Shown piece after piece: positions 38,212-47,421 of a stretch of DNA of 64,000 bases; positions within the stretch are counted from its first letter, which is position 1; every line of letters begins with the position of its first letter. The position numbers and the translations under genes are program-made. The notes beneath the pieces are model-generated. The model had not been told where the DNA came from. It worked only from the letters and a program-made list of their open reading frames with translations, and made no database searches. This DNA is from Pseudomonas gingeri (lineage in GTDB: Bacteria > Pseudomonadota > Gammaproteobacteria > Pseudomonadales > Pseudomonadaceae), in assembly GCF_013386165.1 (NCBI RefSeq), contig NZ_JACAOS010000001.1:361476-425475 (forward strand), read 5' to 3'.

Positions 38212-38356
38212 GAACTAGGTTCCTGGGCCTTATGGGTTATATGATGGGTGTTCGATAATGGCAGTTTGCTTTTGCTCGGTGTTAGCTGATCTTGAGCGAG
38301 TGGTCGGTAAAGACGCTGATCAGTGTCGTAATAGCCTATCGGTTATATTTCCTGTT

Positions 38357-38392
38357 GTTGTAGACCTATGTTGTAGACCGTTGCTGTAAACC
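38357..38392 (+). repeat. three tandem 13-base direct repeats upstream of wspA
   Basis: GTTGTAGACC occurs at 38357-38366 and 38370-38379, and a related GCTGTAAACC at 38383-38392, spaced exactly 13 bases apart. They lie in the divergent gap between the diguanylate cyclase gene and wspA, upstream of a candidate -10 TATACT at 38433. The regular spacing suggests a binding site, but no factor is known to me. Confidence 0.5.
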
Positions 38393-38470
38393 AAAGCCTG
38401 GGCCTGTGCGAAAAGGATGGCACACCCTCGGCTATACTGCCCTCATTTGAATGGCTCTAGAGGATTGAGA

Positions 38471-40093
38471 GTGAAAAACTGGACCTTGCGCCAACGAATA
38501 CTGGCGAGTTTTGCCGTCATCATCGCGATCATGCTGCTGATGGTCGTCGCCTCGTATTCCCGGCTGCTCTCGATCGAGTCCAGCGAGGAGAGTGTGCGCA
38601 CCGACGCCATTCCCGGGGTTTACTACAGCACCATGATCCGTAGCGCCTGGGTCGACAGCTATGTGCTGACCCAGCAATTGCTCGGGTTCAACGCCGACGG
38701 CGTGATCAACCCCGCCGACCAGGCGCAGTTCAAGGACTTTGAAAACCGTCTGGTCAAGCAGATCGACAATTACCAGAAGACCATTTTCAATCAGGAAGAC
38801 CAGGCCGCCTTCGACGTCTTCAAACGTGACCACGAGGCGTACGACAAACTGCTGGGCAACGTGCTTGATCTGTACCAGCACAAGCAGAATGAACAGGCCA
38901 TCCGGGTGTTCAACGAACAACTGGCGCCGGCCTGGGCTGCCGGCCGTAAACAGCTCAACGACATCATCACCCAGAACAAGGACGTGGCCGATCAGGACAC
39001 TGACGCGATTTCCGCCGCCGTGTCTGCGGCGAAACTCAGCATGGGAATTTCCTTGCTGATCGCGGTCATCGCCGCCGCTCTCTGTGGCCTGCTGCTGATG
39101 CGGGCGATCATGGCGCCGATGCAACGGATTGTCGAAATCCTCGAAATCATGCGCGACGGTGATCTGAGCAGCCGCCTGAACCTGGCGCGCAAGGATGAGT
39201 TCGGCGCCGTGGAAACCGGCTTCAATGACATGATGACCGAGCTCACGTCCCTGGTTTCCCAGGCCCAGCGCTCCTCGGTACAGGTCACCACGTCGGTCAC
39301 GGAAATCGCCGCCACCTCCAAGCAACAGCAGGCCACGGCGACCGAAACCGCCGCGACCACCACCGAGATCGGCGCGACCTCGCGGGAAATCGCCGCGACC
39401 TCCCGGGACCTGGTGCGGACCATGACCGAAGTCTCCACCGCCGCCGACCAGGCCTCGGTGCTCGCCGGCTCCGGCCAGCAAGGCCTGGCGCGCATGGAAG
39501 AAACCATGCATTCGGTAATGGGCGCTGCCGACCTGGTGAACGCCAAGCTCGCGATCCTCAACGAGAAGGCCGGCAACATCAACCAGGTGGTGGTGACCAT
39601 CGTCAAGGTCGCCGACCAGACCAACCTGCTGTCCCTCAACGCGGCCATCGAGGCGGAAAAAGCCGGTGAGTACGGTCGCGGTTTTGCCGTGGTTGCCACC
39701 GAAGTGCGGCGCCTGGCGGACCAGACCGCCGTCGCCACCTACGATATCGAGCAGATGGTCCGCGAGATCCAGTCGGCGGTGTCCGCCGGGGTCATGGGCA
39801 TGGACAAGTTCTCCGAGGAAGTGCGCCGTGGCATGTTTGAAGTGCAGCAGGTCGGTGAGCAGTTGTCGCAGATCATCCATCAGGTCCAGGCCCTGGCGCC
39901 GCGGGTGCTGATGGTCAACGAAGGCATGCAGGCCCAGGCCACCGGCGCCGAACAGATCAACCTCGCCCTGGTGCAATTGGGCGATGCCAGCAGCCAGACC
40001 GTTGAATCCCTGCGCCAGGCCAGCTTCGCCATCGACGAGCTGAGCCAGGTCGCGGTGGGCCTGCGCAGCGGCGTTTCGCGTTTCAAAGTCTGA
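38471..40093 (+). CDS. wspA: WspA, membrane chemoreceptor of the Wsp surface-sensing system
   Basis: A 540-residue methyl-accepting protein. The GTG start at 38471 has GAGGATTGAGA upstream and gives exactly the length known for WspA; the frame opens earlier at 38417 but without a good site. Domains: helix 1 at about 10-30, a periplasmic four-helix bundle, helix 2 at about 190-212, HAMP to about 265, and a cytosolic coiled-coil signalling domain with the tip NLLSLNAAIEAEKAGEYGRG. It senses surface contact and activates WspE. It is first in an operon whose six downstream genes mostly overlap by one to four bases. Confidence 0.96.
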   Translation: MKNWTLRQRILASFAVIIAIMLLMVVASYSRLLSIESSEESVRTDAIPGVYYSTMIRSAWVDSYVLTQQLLGFNADGVINPADQAQFKDFENRLVKQIDNYQKTIFNQEDQAAFDVFKRDHEAYDKLLGNVLDLYQHKQNEQAIRVFNEQLAPAWAAGRKQLNDIITQNKDVADQDTDAISAAVSAAKLSMGISLLIAVIAAALCGLLLMRAIMAPMQRIVEILEIMRDGDLSSRLNLARKDEFGAVETGFNDMMTELTSLVSQAQRSSVQVTTSVTEIAATSKQQQATATETAATTTEIGATSREIAATSRDLVRTMTEVSTAADQASVLAGSGQQGLARMEETMHSVMGAADLVNAKLAILNEKAGNINQVVVTIVKVADQTNLLSLNAAIEAEKAGEYGRGFAVVATEVRRLADQTAVATYDIEQMVREIQSAVSAGVMGMDKFSEEVRRGMFEVQQVGEQLSQIIHQVQALAPRVLMVNEGMQAQATGAEQINLALVQLGDASSQTVESLRQASFAIDELSQVAVGLRSGVSRFKV

Positions 40094-40611
40094 TGAGCGA
40101 ATTGGTGGCTAAACGCGTCGCCAGCGCGCAGCCCAGGAACAGTCTGTTCCTGGTCTTTCGCATTGGCGGCGAACGTTATGCGCTGGAAGCCGTCGAGGTG
40201 GCCGAAGTGCTGCCGCACCTGCAACTCAAGCCGATTGCTCAAGCACCGGCCTGGGTCGCGGGGGTGCTGGCCCATCGTGGTGTGATGGTGCCGGTGATCG
40301 ACGTCAGCGCCATGACCTTCGGCCAAGCGGCGACGGCCCGTACCAGTACGCGTCTGGTGCTGGTGCATTACCGTCCCGCGGGCGAGGTGCCCGGGCGCCT
40401 GCTCGGGTTGATCCTCGAACAGGCCACCGACACCCTGCGTTGCAACCCGGCGGAGTTCCAGCCTTATGGCCTGGACAACCGCGACGCGCCTTACCTGGGG
40501 CCGGTCCGCGAAGATGCCCAGGGCCTGCTGCAACGCATTCGGGTCAATGACCTGCTCAGCGTCGAGGTCCGCGCACTGCTGTTTCCGGCCGTGGATGAGG
40601 CGCCTGCATGA
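40093..40611 (+). CDS. wspB: WspB, CheW-like coupling protein
   Basis: A 172-residue CheW-domain protein linking WspA to the kinase WspE. The beta-barrel core runs through NSLFLVFRIGGERYALEAVEVAEVLP and VAGVLAHRGVMVPVIDV. The start codon overlaps the wspA stop by one base (TGATG), so translation is coupled. Two CheW proteins in one operon (this and WspD) are normal for Wsp. Confidence 0.95.
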   Translation: MSELVAKRVASAQPRNSLFLVFRIGGERYALEAVEVAEVLPHLQLKPIAQAPAWVAGVLAHRGVMVPVIDVSAMTFGQAATARTSTRLVLVHYRPAGEVPGRLLGLILEQATDTLRCNPAEFQPYGLDNRDAPYLGPVREDAQGLLQRIRVNDLLSVEVRALLFPAVDEAPA

Positions 40612-41888
40612 GTGATGACCAGCGTTTCTTCGACTTCCTCAAGCACCGTATCGGCCTCGACGTGGCCTCGGTCGGCCCGGCCATTATCGAGCGTGCCGTG
40701 CGTCAACGCTGTACTCAGTTGCAGATGCCCTCGACGGATGACTACTGGACCCGATTGCAGACCAGTGGCGACGAGCAGCAAGCGCTGATCGAGGCGGTGA
40801 TCGTCCCGGAAACCTGGTTCTTTCGTTACCCCGAGTCCTTTTCTACCCTGGCGCGCCTGGCGGCCGAGCGGGTGGCGCAACTCAAGGGCATGCGTGCCTT
40901 GAAGATCCTCAGCCTGCCCTGTTCCACAGGCGAAGAGCCCCATTCGATCGCCATGGCCTTGCTCGACGCAGGCCTGGCGCCGCACCAGTTCAAGGTCGAC
41001 GGCATCGACGTCAGCCCGCTGTCGGTGGAGCGGGCCAAGCGTGCGGTGTACGGCAAGAACTCCTTTCGCGGACAGGGTCTCGAGTTTCGCGAACGGCATT
41101 TCACCGTAGTGGCGGACGGTTACCGGCTCAGCGAGCGGGTCCGCGAACAGGTGCGTTTGCAGAGCGGCAATCTGCTCGACCCCGAATTGCAGGCGGGTGA
41201 GGTCTATGACTTCGTGTTTTGCCGTAACCTGCTGATCTATTTCGACCTGGCGACGCAACGCCAGGTCTTCGACATCCTCAAGCGCTTCACCCATGTGGAC
41301 GGGGTGCTGTTTATCGGCCCGGCCGAGGGCAACCTGCTGGGGCGGATGGGCATGCGCTCGATCGGTGCGCCGCAGTCCTTTGCCTTTCGCCGCCAGACGG
41401 AGTCCGAGCCTGAGCCCCTGCCGGTGTTTGTTCCGCCGTCCTTGCCAGTGCCAGTGTCGGCGCCTGTCAGCGCGCCGGTGCTGCCGCTGCGGCGACCGTT
41501 CGCCCCCGGCGCGGCTTTCGTGCCCCCGGCGCCCCGGGCGAGGCCCGCCGGTTCGGACGAGGCCGCCGACCTGTTGGCGCGGATTGCAACGCTGGCCAAC
41601 GAAGGCAACGGCGCCCAGGCGCGCCAGGTCTGTGAAACCTATCTGCGACAACACGAGCCGGTGGCCCAGGTCTTCTACTGGCTGGGCCTGCTGAGCGACG
41701 TGGCCGGCAGTGCGCTGGAGGCCCAGGGCTTTTATCGCAAGGCCTTGTACCTGGAACCGCAACATCCCGAGGCCCTTGTCCACCTGGCGGCCCTGCTGGC
41801 GTCCCAGGGCGATGCGGCAGGTGCCCGGCGATTGCAGGAACGCGCCGCCCGTAGCGAGCGCGCCGCTGACAGTGAGCGTAAACGATGA
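40608..41888 (+). CDS. wspC: WspC, CheR-type methyltransferase with TPR tail
   Basis: A 426-residue S-adenosylmethionine-dependent glutamate methyltransferase that methylates WspA and sets its activity. The CheR domain (about 1-265) includes PETWFFRYPESF, the SAM-binding ILSLPCSTGEEPHSIAMAL, and 'FCRNLLIYFD'. A Pro/Ala-rich linker at about 275-310 leads to TPR-like repeats at about 320-410 that are also found in other WspC. It overlaps wspB and wspD by four bases each. Confidence 0.95.
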   Translation: MSDDQRFFDFLKHRIGLDVASVGPAIIERAVRQRCTQLQMPSTDDYWTRLQTSGDEQQALIEAVIVPETWFFRYPESFSTLARLAAERVAQLKGMRALKILSLPCSTGEEPHSIAMALLDAGLAPHQFKVDGIDVSPLSVERAKRAVYGKNSFRGQGLEFRERHFTVVADGYRLSERVREQVRLQSGNLLDPELQAGEVYDFVFCRNLLIYFDLATQRQVFDILKRFTHVDGVLFIGPAEGNLLGRMGMRSIGAPQSFAFRRQTESEPEPLPVFVPPSLPVPVSAPVSAPVLPLRRPFAPGAAFVPPAPRARPAGSDEAADLLARIATLANEGNGAQARQVCETYLRQHEPVAQVFYWLGLLSDVAGSALEAQGFYRKALYLEPQHPEALVHLAALLASQGDAAGARRLQERAARSERAADSERKR

Positions 41889-42571
41889 GCGGTTTGACAG
41901 CCTTGAACCTGATCCACGATGACGCCGAGAAAATCGACGATTGCTGGAACCGCATCGGTATCCACGGCGATAGGTCCTGCCCGCTGCTGGCCGAGCATAT
42001 CCACTGCCGTAACTGCGCGGTGTACTCTGCCGCCGCCACGCGGCTGCTGGACCGTTACTCGTTGCGACAGGAACACCTGGAACAGAGCACGACGATCGAG
42101 GCCGATACTGAGATAGTCACCCGTTCGCTGCTGATGTTCCGGCTCGGCGAAGAATGGCTGGGCCTGGCCACCCGTTGCCTGGTGGAAGTCGCACCGTTGC
42201 AGCCGATTCATTCCTTGCCGCATCAGCGCTCGCGGGCCTTGCTTGGCGTTGCCAATGTGCGCGGGGCCTTGGTGGCCTGCCTGTCGCTGGTGGAGTTGCT
42301 CGGGCTCGACGCCTCGGTCACGGCCACGCCGGGCGGCCGGGTCATGCCGCGCATGCTGATCCTCGGTGCCCAGGGCGGTCCGGTGGTGTTGCCGGTGGAC
42401 GAAGTGGACGGTATCCATGCCATCGACCAGCGCCTGCTCGACACTGCCAGCGCTGCCGGGCCCCAGGCCAGCGCGCGATTTACCCGTGGCGTGCTGCCGT
42501 TCAAAGGACGCAGTCTGCGTTGGCTGGATGAAGAGCAATTGCTCTCGGCCGTGACCCGGAGCCTCACATGA
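41885..42571 (+). CDS. wspD: WspD, CheW-like coupling protein
   Basis: A 228-residue second CheW-type adaptor. An N-terminal extension of about 75 residues contains a CPLLAEHIHCRNCAVY Cys/His segment that is characteristic of WspD. The CheW domain follows from about 80 to 225, with LGVANVRGALVACLSLVELLG. It overlaps wspC and wspE by four bases each. Confidence 0.94.
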   Translation: MSGLTALNLIHDDAEKIDDCWNRIGIHGDRSCPLLAEHIHCRNCAVYSAAATRLLDRYSLRQEHLEQSTTIEADTEIVTRSLLMFRLGEEWLGLATRCLVEVAPLQPIHSLPHQRSRALLGVANVRGALVACLSLVELLGLDASVTATPGGRVMPRMLILGAQGGPVVLPVDEVDGIHAIDQRLLDTASAAGPQASARFTRGVLPFKGRSLRWLDEEQLLSAVTRSLT

Positions 42572-44877
42572 CCCCCGATCAAATGCGCGACTCGTCGCTG
42601 CTGGAACTGTTCAGCCTGGAGGCCGAGGCCCAGACCCAGGTGCTCAGCGCCGGCCTGCTGGCCCTGGAACGCAATCCGACCCAGGCCGATCAGCTCGAAG
42701 CCTGCATGCGCGCCGCCCACTCCCTCAAGGGCGCGGCGCGAATTGTCGGCGTCGACGCCGGGGTCAGCGTCGCCCACGTGATGGAGGATTGCCTGGTCAG
42801 TGCCCAGGAAGGTCGCCTGTACCTGCAACCGGAGCATATCGACGCCTTGCTGCACGGCACCGACTTGCTGATGCGGGTCGCCACGCCCAGCAGCAATGTC
42901 GGGCCGGTGGAGATCGAGGCCTATGTCCTGCGGTTGCAAGCGTTGCTCGATCCCGCCGCTGCGCGGCCGGCACCGAGGGTGCCTGGCCTGCCCGAGGCAA
43001 TCGAGGCGCAACTGGCGATCACACCACCTGCCGTGGTCCTTGACCTTGAACCCGCGCCGGTTGAGCCCGCGCTGGTCGAAACGGCACCGGCTGAGCCGAT
43101 AACCTCCGGCCGCCGGGTTACCGAAGGCGGCGAACGGGTGCTGCGGGTCACGGCCGAGCGCCTGAACAGCCTGCTCGACCTGTCGAGCAAATCCCTGGTG
43201 GAAACCCAGCGCATCAAGCCTTACCTGGCGACCATGCAGCGCGCGCGAAGGATACAGAGCAAAGGTCTGCGGGCCCTGGAACAACTCAGCGAACAATTGC
43301 AGAACCTCGGCCTAAGCCTTGAGGTCGAGGAGTCCCTGGCCGATGCCCGGCGCTTGTTGACCGAGTCCCAGCAGATGCTGACGGCGCAAGCGGTGGAGCT
43401 GGACGAGTTCGGCTGGCAGGCCAGCCAGCGTGCCCAGGTCTTGTATGACACCGCACTGGCCTGCCGCATGCGGCCCTTTGCCGATGTGCTGAGCGGCCAG
43501 GTGCGGATGGTCCGCGACCTGGGCCGCAGCCTGGGCAAGCAGGTGCGTCTGGAGGTCGAAGGGGAGAAAACCCAGGTCGACCGTGATGTGCTGGAAAAAC
43601 TCGAAGCGCCGCTGACCCACCTGCTGCGCAACGCCGTGGACCACGGCATCGAAAGCCCGGAACTGCGGGTGCTGGCCGGCAAGCCGGCCGAAGGTTTGAT
43701 TCGCCTGCGGGCTTCCCACCAGGCCGGGTTGCTGGTGTTGCAGTTGAGCGACGACGGCGGTGGCGTGGACCTGGAGCGGGTCCGGCGCAGCATCGTCGAG
43801 CGCCAGTTGTCCCCGGCCGAGACCGCGGCGCAACTGAGCGAGGAGGAGTTGTTGAGTTTCCTCTTCCTGCCGGGTTTCAGCCTGCGGGACAAAGTCACCG
43901 AAGTGTCCGGGCGCGGGGTCGGCCTCGACGCGGTGCAGCATATGGTCCGCCAGTTGCGCGGCGCGGTGGTGCTGGAGCAGACGGCGGGGCAGGGCAGCCG
44001 TTTCCACCTCGAAGTGCCGCTGACCTTGTCGGTGGTGCGCAGCCTGGTGGTGGAAGTCGGCGGCGAAGCCTATGCCTTTCCCCTGGCCCACATCGAGCGC
44101 ATGTGCGACCTGGCGCCCGAGGACATCGTGCAACTCGAAGGGCGCCAGCATTTCTGGCACGAAGGCCGGCACGTCGGATTGGTGGCGGCCAGCCAGCTGT
44201 TGCAGCGCCCGGCGAGCGAGCACCATGATGGCAACCTCAAGGTCGTGGTGATCCGCGAGCGTGACGCGGTCTATGGGGTCGAGGTGGAACGTTTTATCGG
44301 CGAGCGCACCCTGGTGGTGTTGCCGCTGGACCCCCGGCTGGGCAAGGTCCAGGATATTTCCGCCGGGGCCTTGCTCGACGACGGTTCGGCGGTGCTGATC
44401 GTCGACGTCGAAGACATGCTGCGTTCGGTGGACAAGCTGCTCAATACCGGTCGCCTGGAACGTATCGACCGGCGCAATCGCCAGGCCAGTGAAGTCGCGC
44501 GCAAGCGCGTGCTGGTGGTCGACGACTCCCTGACCGTGCGCGAACTGCAACGTAAACTGCTGCTCAATCGGGGTTATGAGGTGGCGGTCGCGGTGGATGG
44601 CATGGACGGTTGGAATGCCCTGCGCGCCGAGGACTTCGACCTGTTGATCACTGATATCGACATGCCACGAATGGACGGGATTGAATTGGTCACACTCTTG
44701 CGTAAAGACACGCGCTTGCAGTCACTGCCGGTCATGGTGGTGTCCTACAAGGACCGTGAAGAAGACCGTCGACGTGGACTGGACGCCGGAGCCGACTATT
44801 ATCTGGCCAAGGCCAGTTTTCATGACGATGCCTTGCTGGATGCCGTGGTGGAGTTAATCGGGGGAGCCCAGGGATGA
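42568..44877 (+). CDS. wspE: WspE, CheA-type hybrid histidine kinase with receiver domain
   Basis: A 769-residue kinase of the Wsp complex that phosphorylates WspR and WspF. Domains: Hpt at about 8-125 with phospho-His H51 in AAHSLKGAARIVG, a linker, dimerisation and HATPase region at about 190-490 with HLLRNAVDHGIESPE and the 'VSGRGVGLDAVQHMV' nucleotide site, a CheW-like domain at about 490-625, and a C-terminal receiver with D696 in LLITDIDMPRMDG. All catalytic residues are intact. Overlaps of four bases join it to wspD and wspF. Confidence 0.96.
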   Translation: MTPDQMRDSSLLELFSLEAEAQTQVLSAGLLALERNPTQADQLEACMRAAHSLKGAARIVGVDAGVSVAHVMEDCLVSAQEGRLYLQPEHIDALLHGTDLLMRVATPSSNVGPVEIEAYVLRLQALLDPAAARPAPRVPGLPEAIEAQLAITPPAVVLDLEPAPVEPALVETAPAEPITSGRRVTEGGERVLRVTAERLNSLLDLSSKSLVETQRIKPYLATMQRARRIQSKGLRALEQLSEQLQNLGLSLEVEESLADARRLLTESQQMLTAQAVELDEFGWQASQRAQVLYDTALACRMRPFADVLSGQVRMVRDLGRSLGKQVRLEVEGEKTQVDRDVLEKLEAPLTHLLRNAVDHGIESPELRVLAGKPAEGLIRLRASHQAGLLVLQLSDDGGGVDLERVRRSIVERQLSPAETAAQLSEEELLSFLFLPGFSLRDKVTEVSGRGVGLDAVQHMVRQLRGAVVLEQTAGQGSRFHLEVPLTLSVVRSLVVEVGGEAYAFPLAHIERMCDLAPEDIVQLEGRQHFWHEGRHVGLVAASQLLQRPASEHHDGNLKVVVIRERDAVYGVEVERFIGERTLVVLPLDPRLGKVQDISAGALLDDGSAVLIVDVEDMLRSVDKLLNTGRLERIDRRNRQASEVARKRVLVVDDSLTVRELQRKLLLNRGYEVAVAVDGMDGWNALRAEDFDLLITDIDMPRMDGIELVTLLRKDTRLQSLPVMVVSYKDREEDRRRGLDAGADYYLAKASFHDDALLDAVVELIGGAQG

Positions 44878-45884
44878 GGATCGCTATCGTCAACGATATG
44901 CCCATGGCGGTAGAAGCGTTGCGCCGTGCCCTGGCGTTCGAGCCGGCGCACGAGGTGATCTGGGTCGCCGGCAATGGGGCCGAAGCGGTGCATCACTGTG
45001 CCGAGGACACCCCGGACCTGATCCTGATGGACCTGATCATGCCGGTGATGGACGGCGTCGAAGCCACCCGTCGGATCATGGCCGAGTCGCCGTGCGCGAT
45101 TGTTATTGTCACCGTCGACCGGCAGCAGAATGTCCACCGGGTCTTTGAAGCCATGGGCCACGGCGCCCTGGACGTGGTCGACACCCCTGCGATCGGTGCT
45201 GGCAACCCGAAGGAAGCCGCGGCGCCGTTGTTGCGCAAGATCCTCAATATCGGTTGGTTGATCGGCCAGCGCGGCAGTCGGGTGCGCAGCGTAACGGCGC
45301 CTGTCCGGGACAACAGTCCACGGCAGAAACTGGTGGCTATCGGCTCTTCAGCGGGGGGACCGGCGGCGTTGGAAATGTTGCTGAAAGGTTTGCCTGCTAA
45401 TTTCCCTGCCGCGATTGTGCTGGTCCAGCATGTCGACCAGGTCTTTGCCGCCGGCATGGCCGAATGGTTGAGCGGTGTCTGCGGCTTGCCGGTGCGCCTG
45501 GCGCGCGACGGCGAGGCCCCGCAGCCAGGCAGCGTGCTGCTGGCCGGAACGAATCACCATATCCGCTTATTGAAAAACGGCACCTTGGCCTACACCGCCG
45601 AGCCCGTGAACGAGATCTACCGACCTTCCATCGACGTGTTTTTCGAGAGTGTCGCCAGCTACTGGAACGGCGATGCGGTGGGTGTGTTGTTGACGGGCAT
45701 GGGACGCGACGGTGCTCAAGGGTTGAAGCTGATGCGCGAGCACGGCTACCTGACCATCGCCCAGGACCAACTGAGTAGCGCCGTGTACGGCATGCCCAAG
45801 GCGGCGGCGGCGATTGATGCCGCTGTTGAAATTCGCCCACTGAACAAGATCGCACCACGCTTGCTGGAGATATTTCCTACATGA
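44874..45884 (+). CDS. wspF: WspF, CheB-type methylesterase
   Basis: A 336-residue negative regulator that demethylates WspA and damps WspR activation. The receiver domain (about 1-120) has D53 in LILMDLIMPVMDG. The CheB methylesterase domain (about 150-335) shows AIGSSAGGPAAL (nucleophilic Ser, residue 158 or 159), VLVQHVDQVF and the catalytic Asp in LTGMGRDGAQG. In P. fluorescens loss of WspF is the classic route to wrinkly-spreader morphotypes; here the gene is full length with no visible lesion. The gap to wspR is 51 bases. Confidence 0.96.
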   Translation: MRIAIVNDMPMAVEALRRALAFEPAHEVIWVAGNGAEAVHHCAEDTPDLILMDLIMPVMDGVEATRRIMAESPCAIVIVTVDRQQNVHRVFEAMGHGALDVVDTPAIGAGNPKEAAAPLLRKILNIGWLIGQRGSRVRSVTAPVRDNSPRQKLVAIGSSAGGPAALEMLLKGLPANFPAAIVLVQHVDQVFAAGMAEWLSGVCGLPVRLARDGEAPQPGSVLLAGTNHHIRLLKNGTLAYTAEPVNEIYRPSIDVFFESVASYWNGDAVGVLLTGMGRDGAQGLKLMREHGYLTIAQDQLSSAVYGMPKAAAAIDAAVEIRPLNKIAPRLLEIFPT

Positions 45885-45935
45885 GTTCTATAGTCAGCAG
45901 TCCTGGTTTGAAAGCAGTATTTCAGGTGACCGCGT

Positions 45936-46940
45936 ATGAATGATTTACAACCCTATGATTTCAAGACCACCGACGAAAACGCCGCCATGGTGTTGCTGGT
46001 TGATGACCAGGCCATGATTGGCGAGGCGGTGCGGCGCGGGCTGGCCACGGAAGCGAATATTGATTTCCACTTTTGTGCTGATCCGCACCAGGCAATTGCC
46101 CAGGCGATCCGTATCAAACCGACGGTGATCCTGCAGGACCTGGTGATGCCCGGGCTCGATGGCCTGAGCCTGGTGCGCGAGTACCGCAATCACCCGGCAA
46201 CCAAGGACATCCCGATCATCGTACTTTCGACCAAGGAAGACCCGCTGATCAAGAGCGCGGCGTTTGCCGCCGGGGCCAATGATTACCTGGTCAAGTTGCC
46301 GGACAACATCGAACTGGTGGCGCGCATTCGTTATCACTCGCGCTCCTACATGACCTTGTTGCAGCGTGATGCGGCGTATCGGGCGTTGCGGGTCAGTCAG
46401 CAGCAATTGCTCGACACCAACCTGGTGCTGCAGCGCTTGATGAACTCCGACGGTTTGACGGGGTTGTCCAACCGCCGGCACTTCGACGAGTACCTGGAGT
46501 TGGAGTGGCGAAGGGCGCAGCGCGAGCAGACACAGATGTCGCTGTTGATGATCGACGTCGATTACTTCAAATCCTTCAATGACAGCTTTGGCCACCTGGA
46601 GGGCGATGAAGCCTTGCGCAAGGTGGCGGAGACGATTCGTGCCGCGAGCAGCCGGCCTTCGGATTTGCCGGCGCGTTATGGTGGCGAAGAGTTTGCGTTG
46701 GTGCTGCCGAACACCTCGCAAGGCGGTGCGCGACTGGTGGCGGAAAAACTGCGCCAGACCGTGGCGGGGTTGAAGATCGCACACAACTCGCCGAGCGAGG
46801 GTTCGGTGCTGACCATCAGCATCGGCTTGTCCACCCTGGTGCCGCAACAGGGCAGCAACTGCCGGGAGCTGATTTCGGCGGCGGACAAGGGGCTGTATTC
46901 GGCGAAGAACAGCGGGCGCAACCAAGTAGGCATTGGCTAA
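45936..46940 (+). CDS. wspR: WspR, diguanylate cyclase response regulator
   Basis: A 334-residue output protein of the Wsp system that makes c-di-GMP when phosphorylated and clustered. The receiver domain has phospho-acceptor D68 in [14 protein letters not shown] linker helix leads to the GGDEF domain with active-site GGEEF at 249-253 and the inhibitory site R240-P-S-D243 five residues before it. All functional residues are present. It is the last gene of wspABCDEFR and is followed by a REP element. Confidence 0.97.
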   Translation: MNDLQPYDFKTTDENAAMVLLVDDQAMIGEAVRRGLATEANIDFHFCADPHQAIAQAIRIKPTVILQDLVMPGLDGLSLVREYRNHPATKDIPIIVLSTKEDPLIKSAAFAAGANDYLVKLPDNIELVARIRYHSRSYMTLLQRDAAYRALRVSQQQLLDTNLVLQRLMNSDGLTGLSNRRHFDEYLELEWRRAQREQTQMSLLMIDVDYFKSFNDSFGHLEGDEALRKVAETIRAASSRPSDLPARYGGEEFALVLPNTSQGGARLVAEKLRQTVAGLKIAHNSPSEGSVLTISIGLSTLVPQQGSNCRELISAADKGLYSAKNSGRNQVGIG

Positions 46941-46950
46941 CACGGTCCCC

Positions 46951-47065
46951 TGTAGGAGCGAGCTTGCTCGCGATGAACTCAAGGGCGCCGGGTGTATCCC
47001 AGATACCCCGCGTTATCGTTGACCTCCATCGCGAGCAATCGAGCGTCGACCGGCTGCTCCTACAG
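46951..47065. repeat. REP-type inverted repeat after wspR
   Basis: The left arm TGTAGGAGCGAGCTTGCTCG is well kept. The right arm (CATCGCGAGCAATCGAGCGT, then GGCTGCTCCTACAGG) carries an insertion or divergence of about 12 bases, so the palindrome is partly decayed. It is the same GAGCGAGC subclass as at 1058 and 58332. Confidence 0.85.
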
Positions 47066-47300
47066 GAGCTTGCGTTGCCCCCGCAAGCTCGGACAAATCG
47101 CCATTACTGGCATCCGCAGTGGCTCGTATTTCAAGGTGTAAAAGCAGCGACTATTCGGTGGGAGGCTGGACTATAGCTCGGTCGTCACCGACGAATCGGT
47201 GATCGATCTTAGCCAGTCGAAATTCCTCACGGAGCTTGAGCGCCACCATTACAATGTTGGCGCTTACTACTGCCTGACGTTTGCGTTATGGCGGTTGTGC

Positions 47301-47414
47301 GCGGGACACCTTCGGGTGTGCCGGGTGTAGCTCATAGGACCCGGTCGGCTAACCCGCGTACAGCTGCCACCTTAGTTTTGCTTAGCCGCAAAAGGTGGTG
47401 GCTCCTAATGGAGC
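47301..47414 (+). promoter_or_regulatory. structured 5' leader that folds over the ribosome-binding site of the next gene
   Basis: Several consecutive pairings are visible: GCGGG (47301-47305) with CCCGC (47353-47357); ACACC-TTCG-GGTGT (47306-47319, a UUCG tetraloop); CCGGGT (47321-47326) with ACCCGG (47339-47344); CCACCTT (47367-47373) with AAGGTGG (47392-47398); and GCTCC-TAAT-GGAGC (47401-47414). The last hairpin contains the Shine-Dalgarno GGAG eight bases before the ATG at 47422. This looks like a multi-stem regulatory leader. I recall similar leaders before other small Pseudomonas genes but cannot check it. Confidence 0.65.
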
Positions 47415-47421
47415 TTTATCG

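Noticed and set aside
45885..45935. Possible internal terminator separating wspR from wspF
   Set aside because: The 51-base gap has no stem with a T-run; nothing suggests that wspR is uncoupled from the operon.
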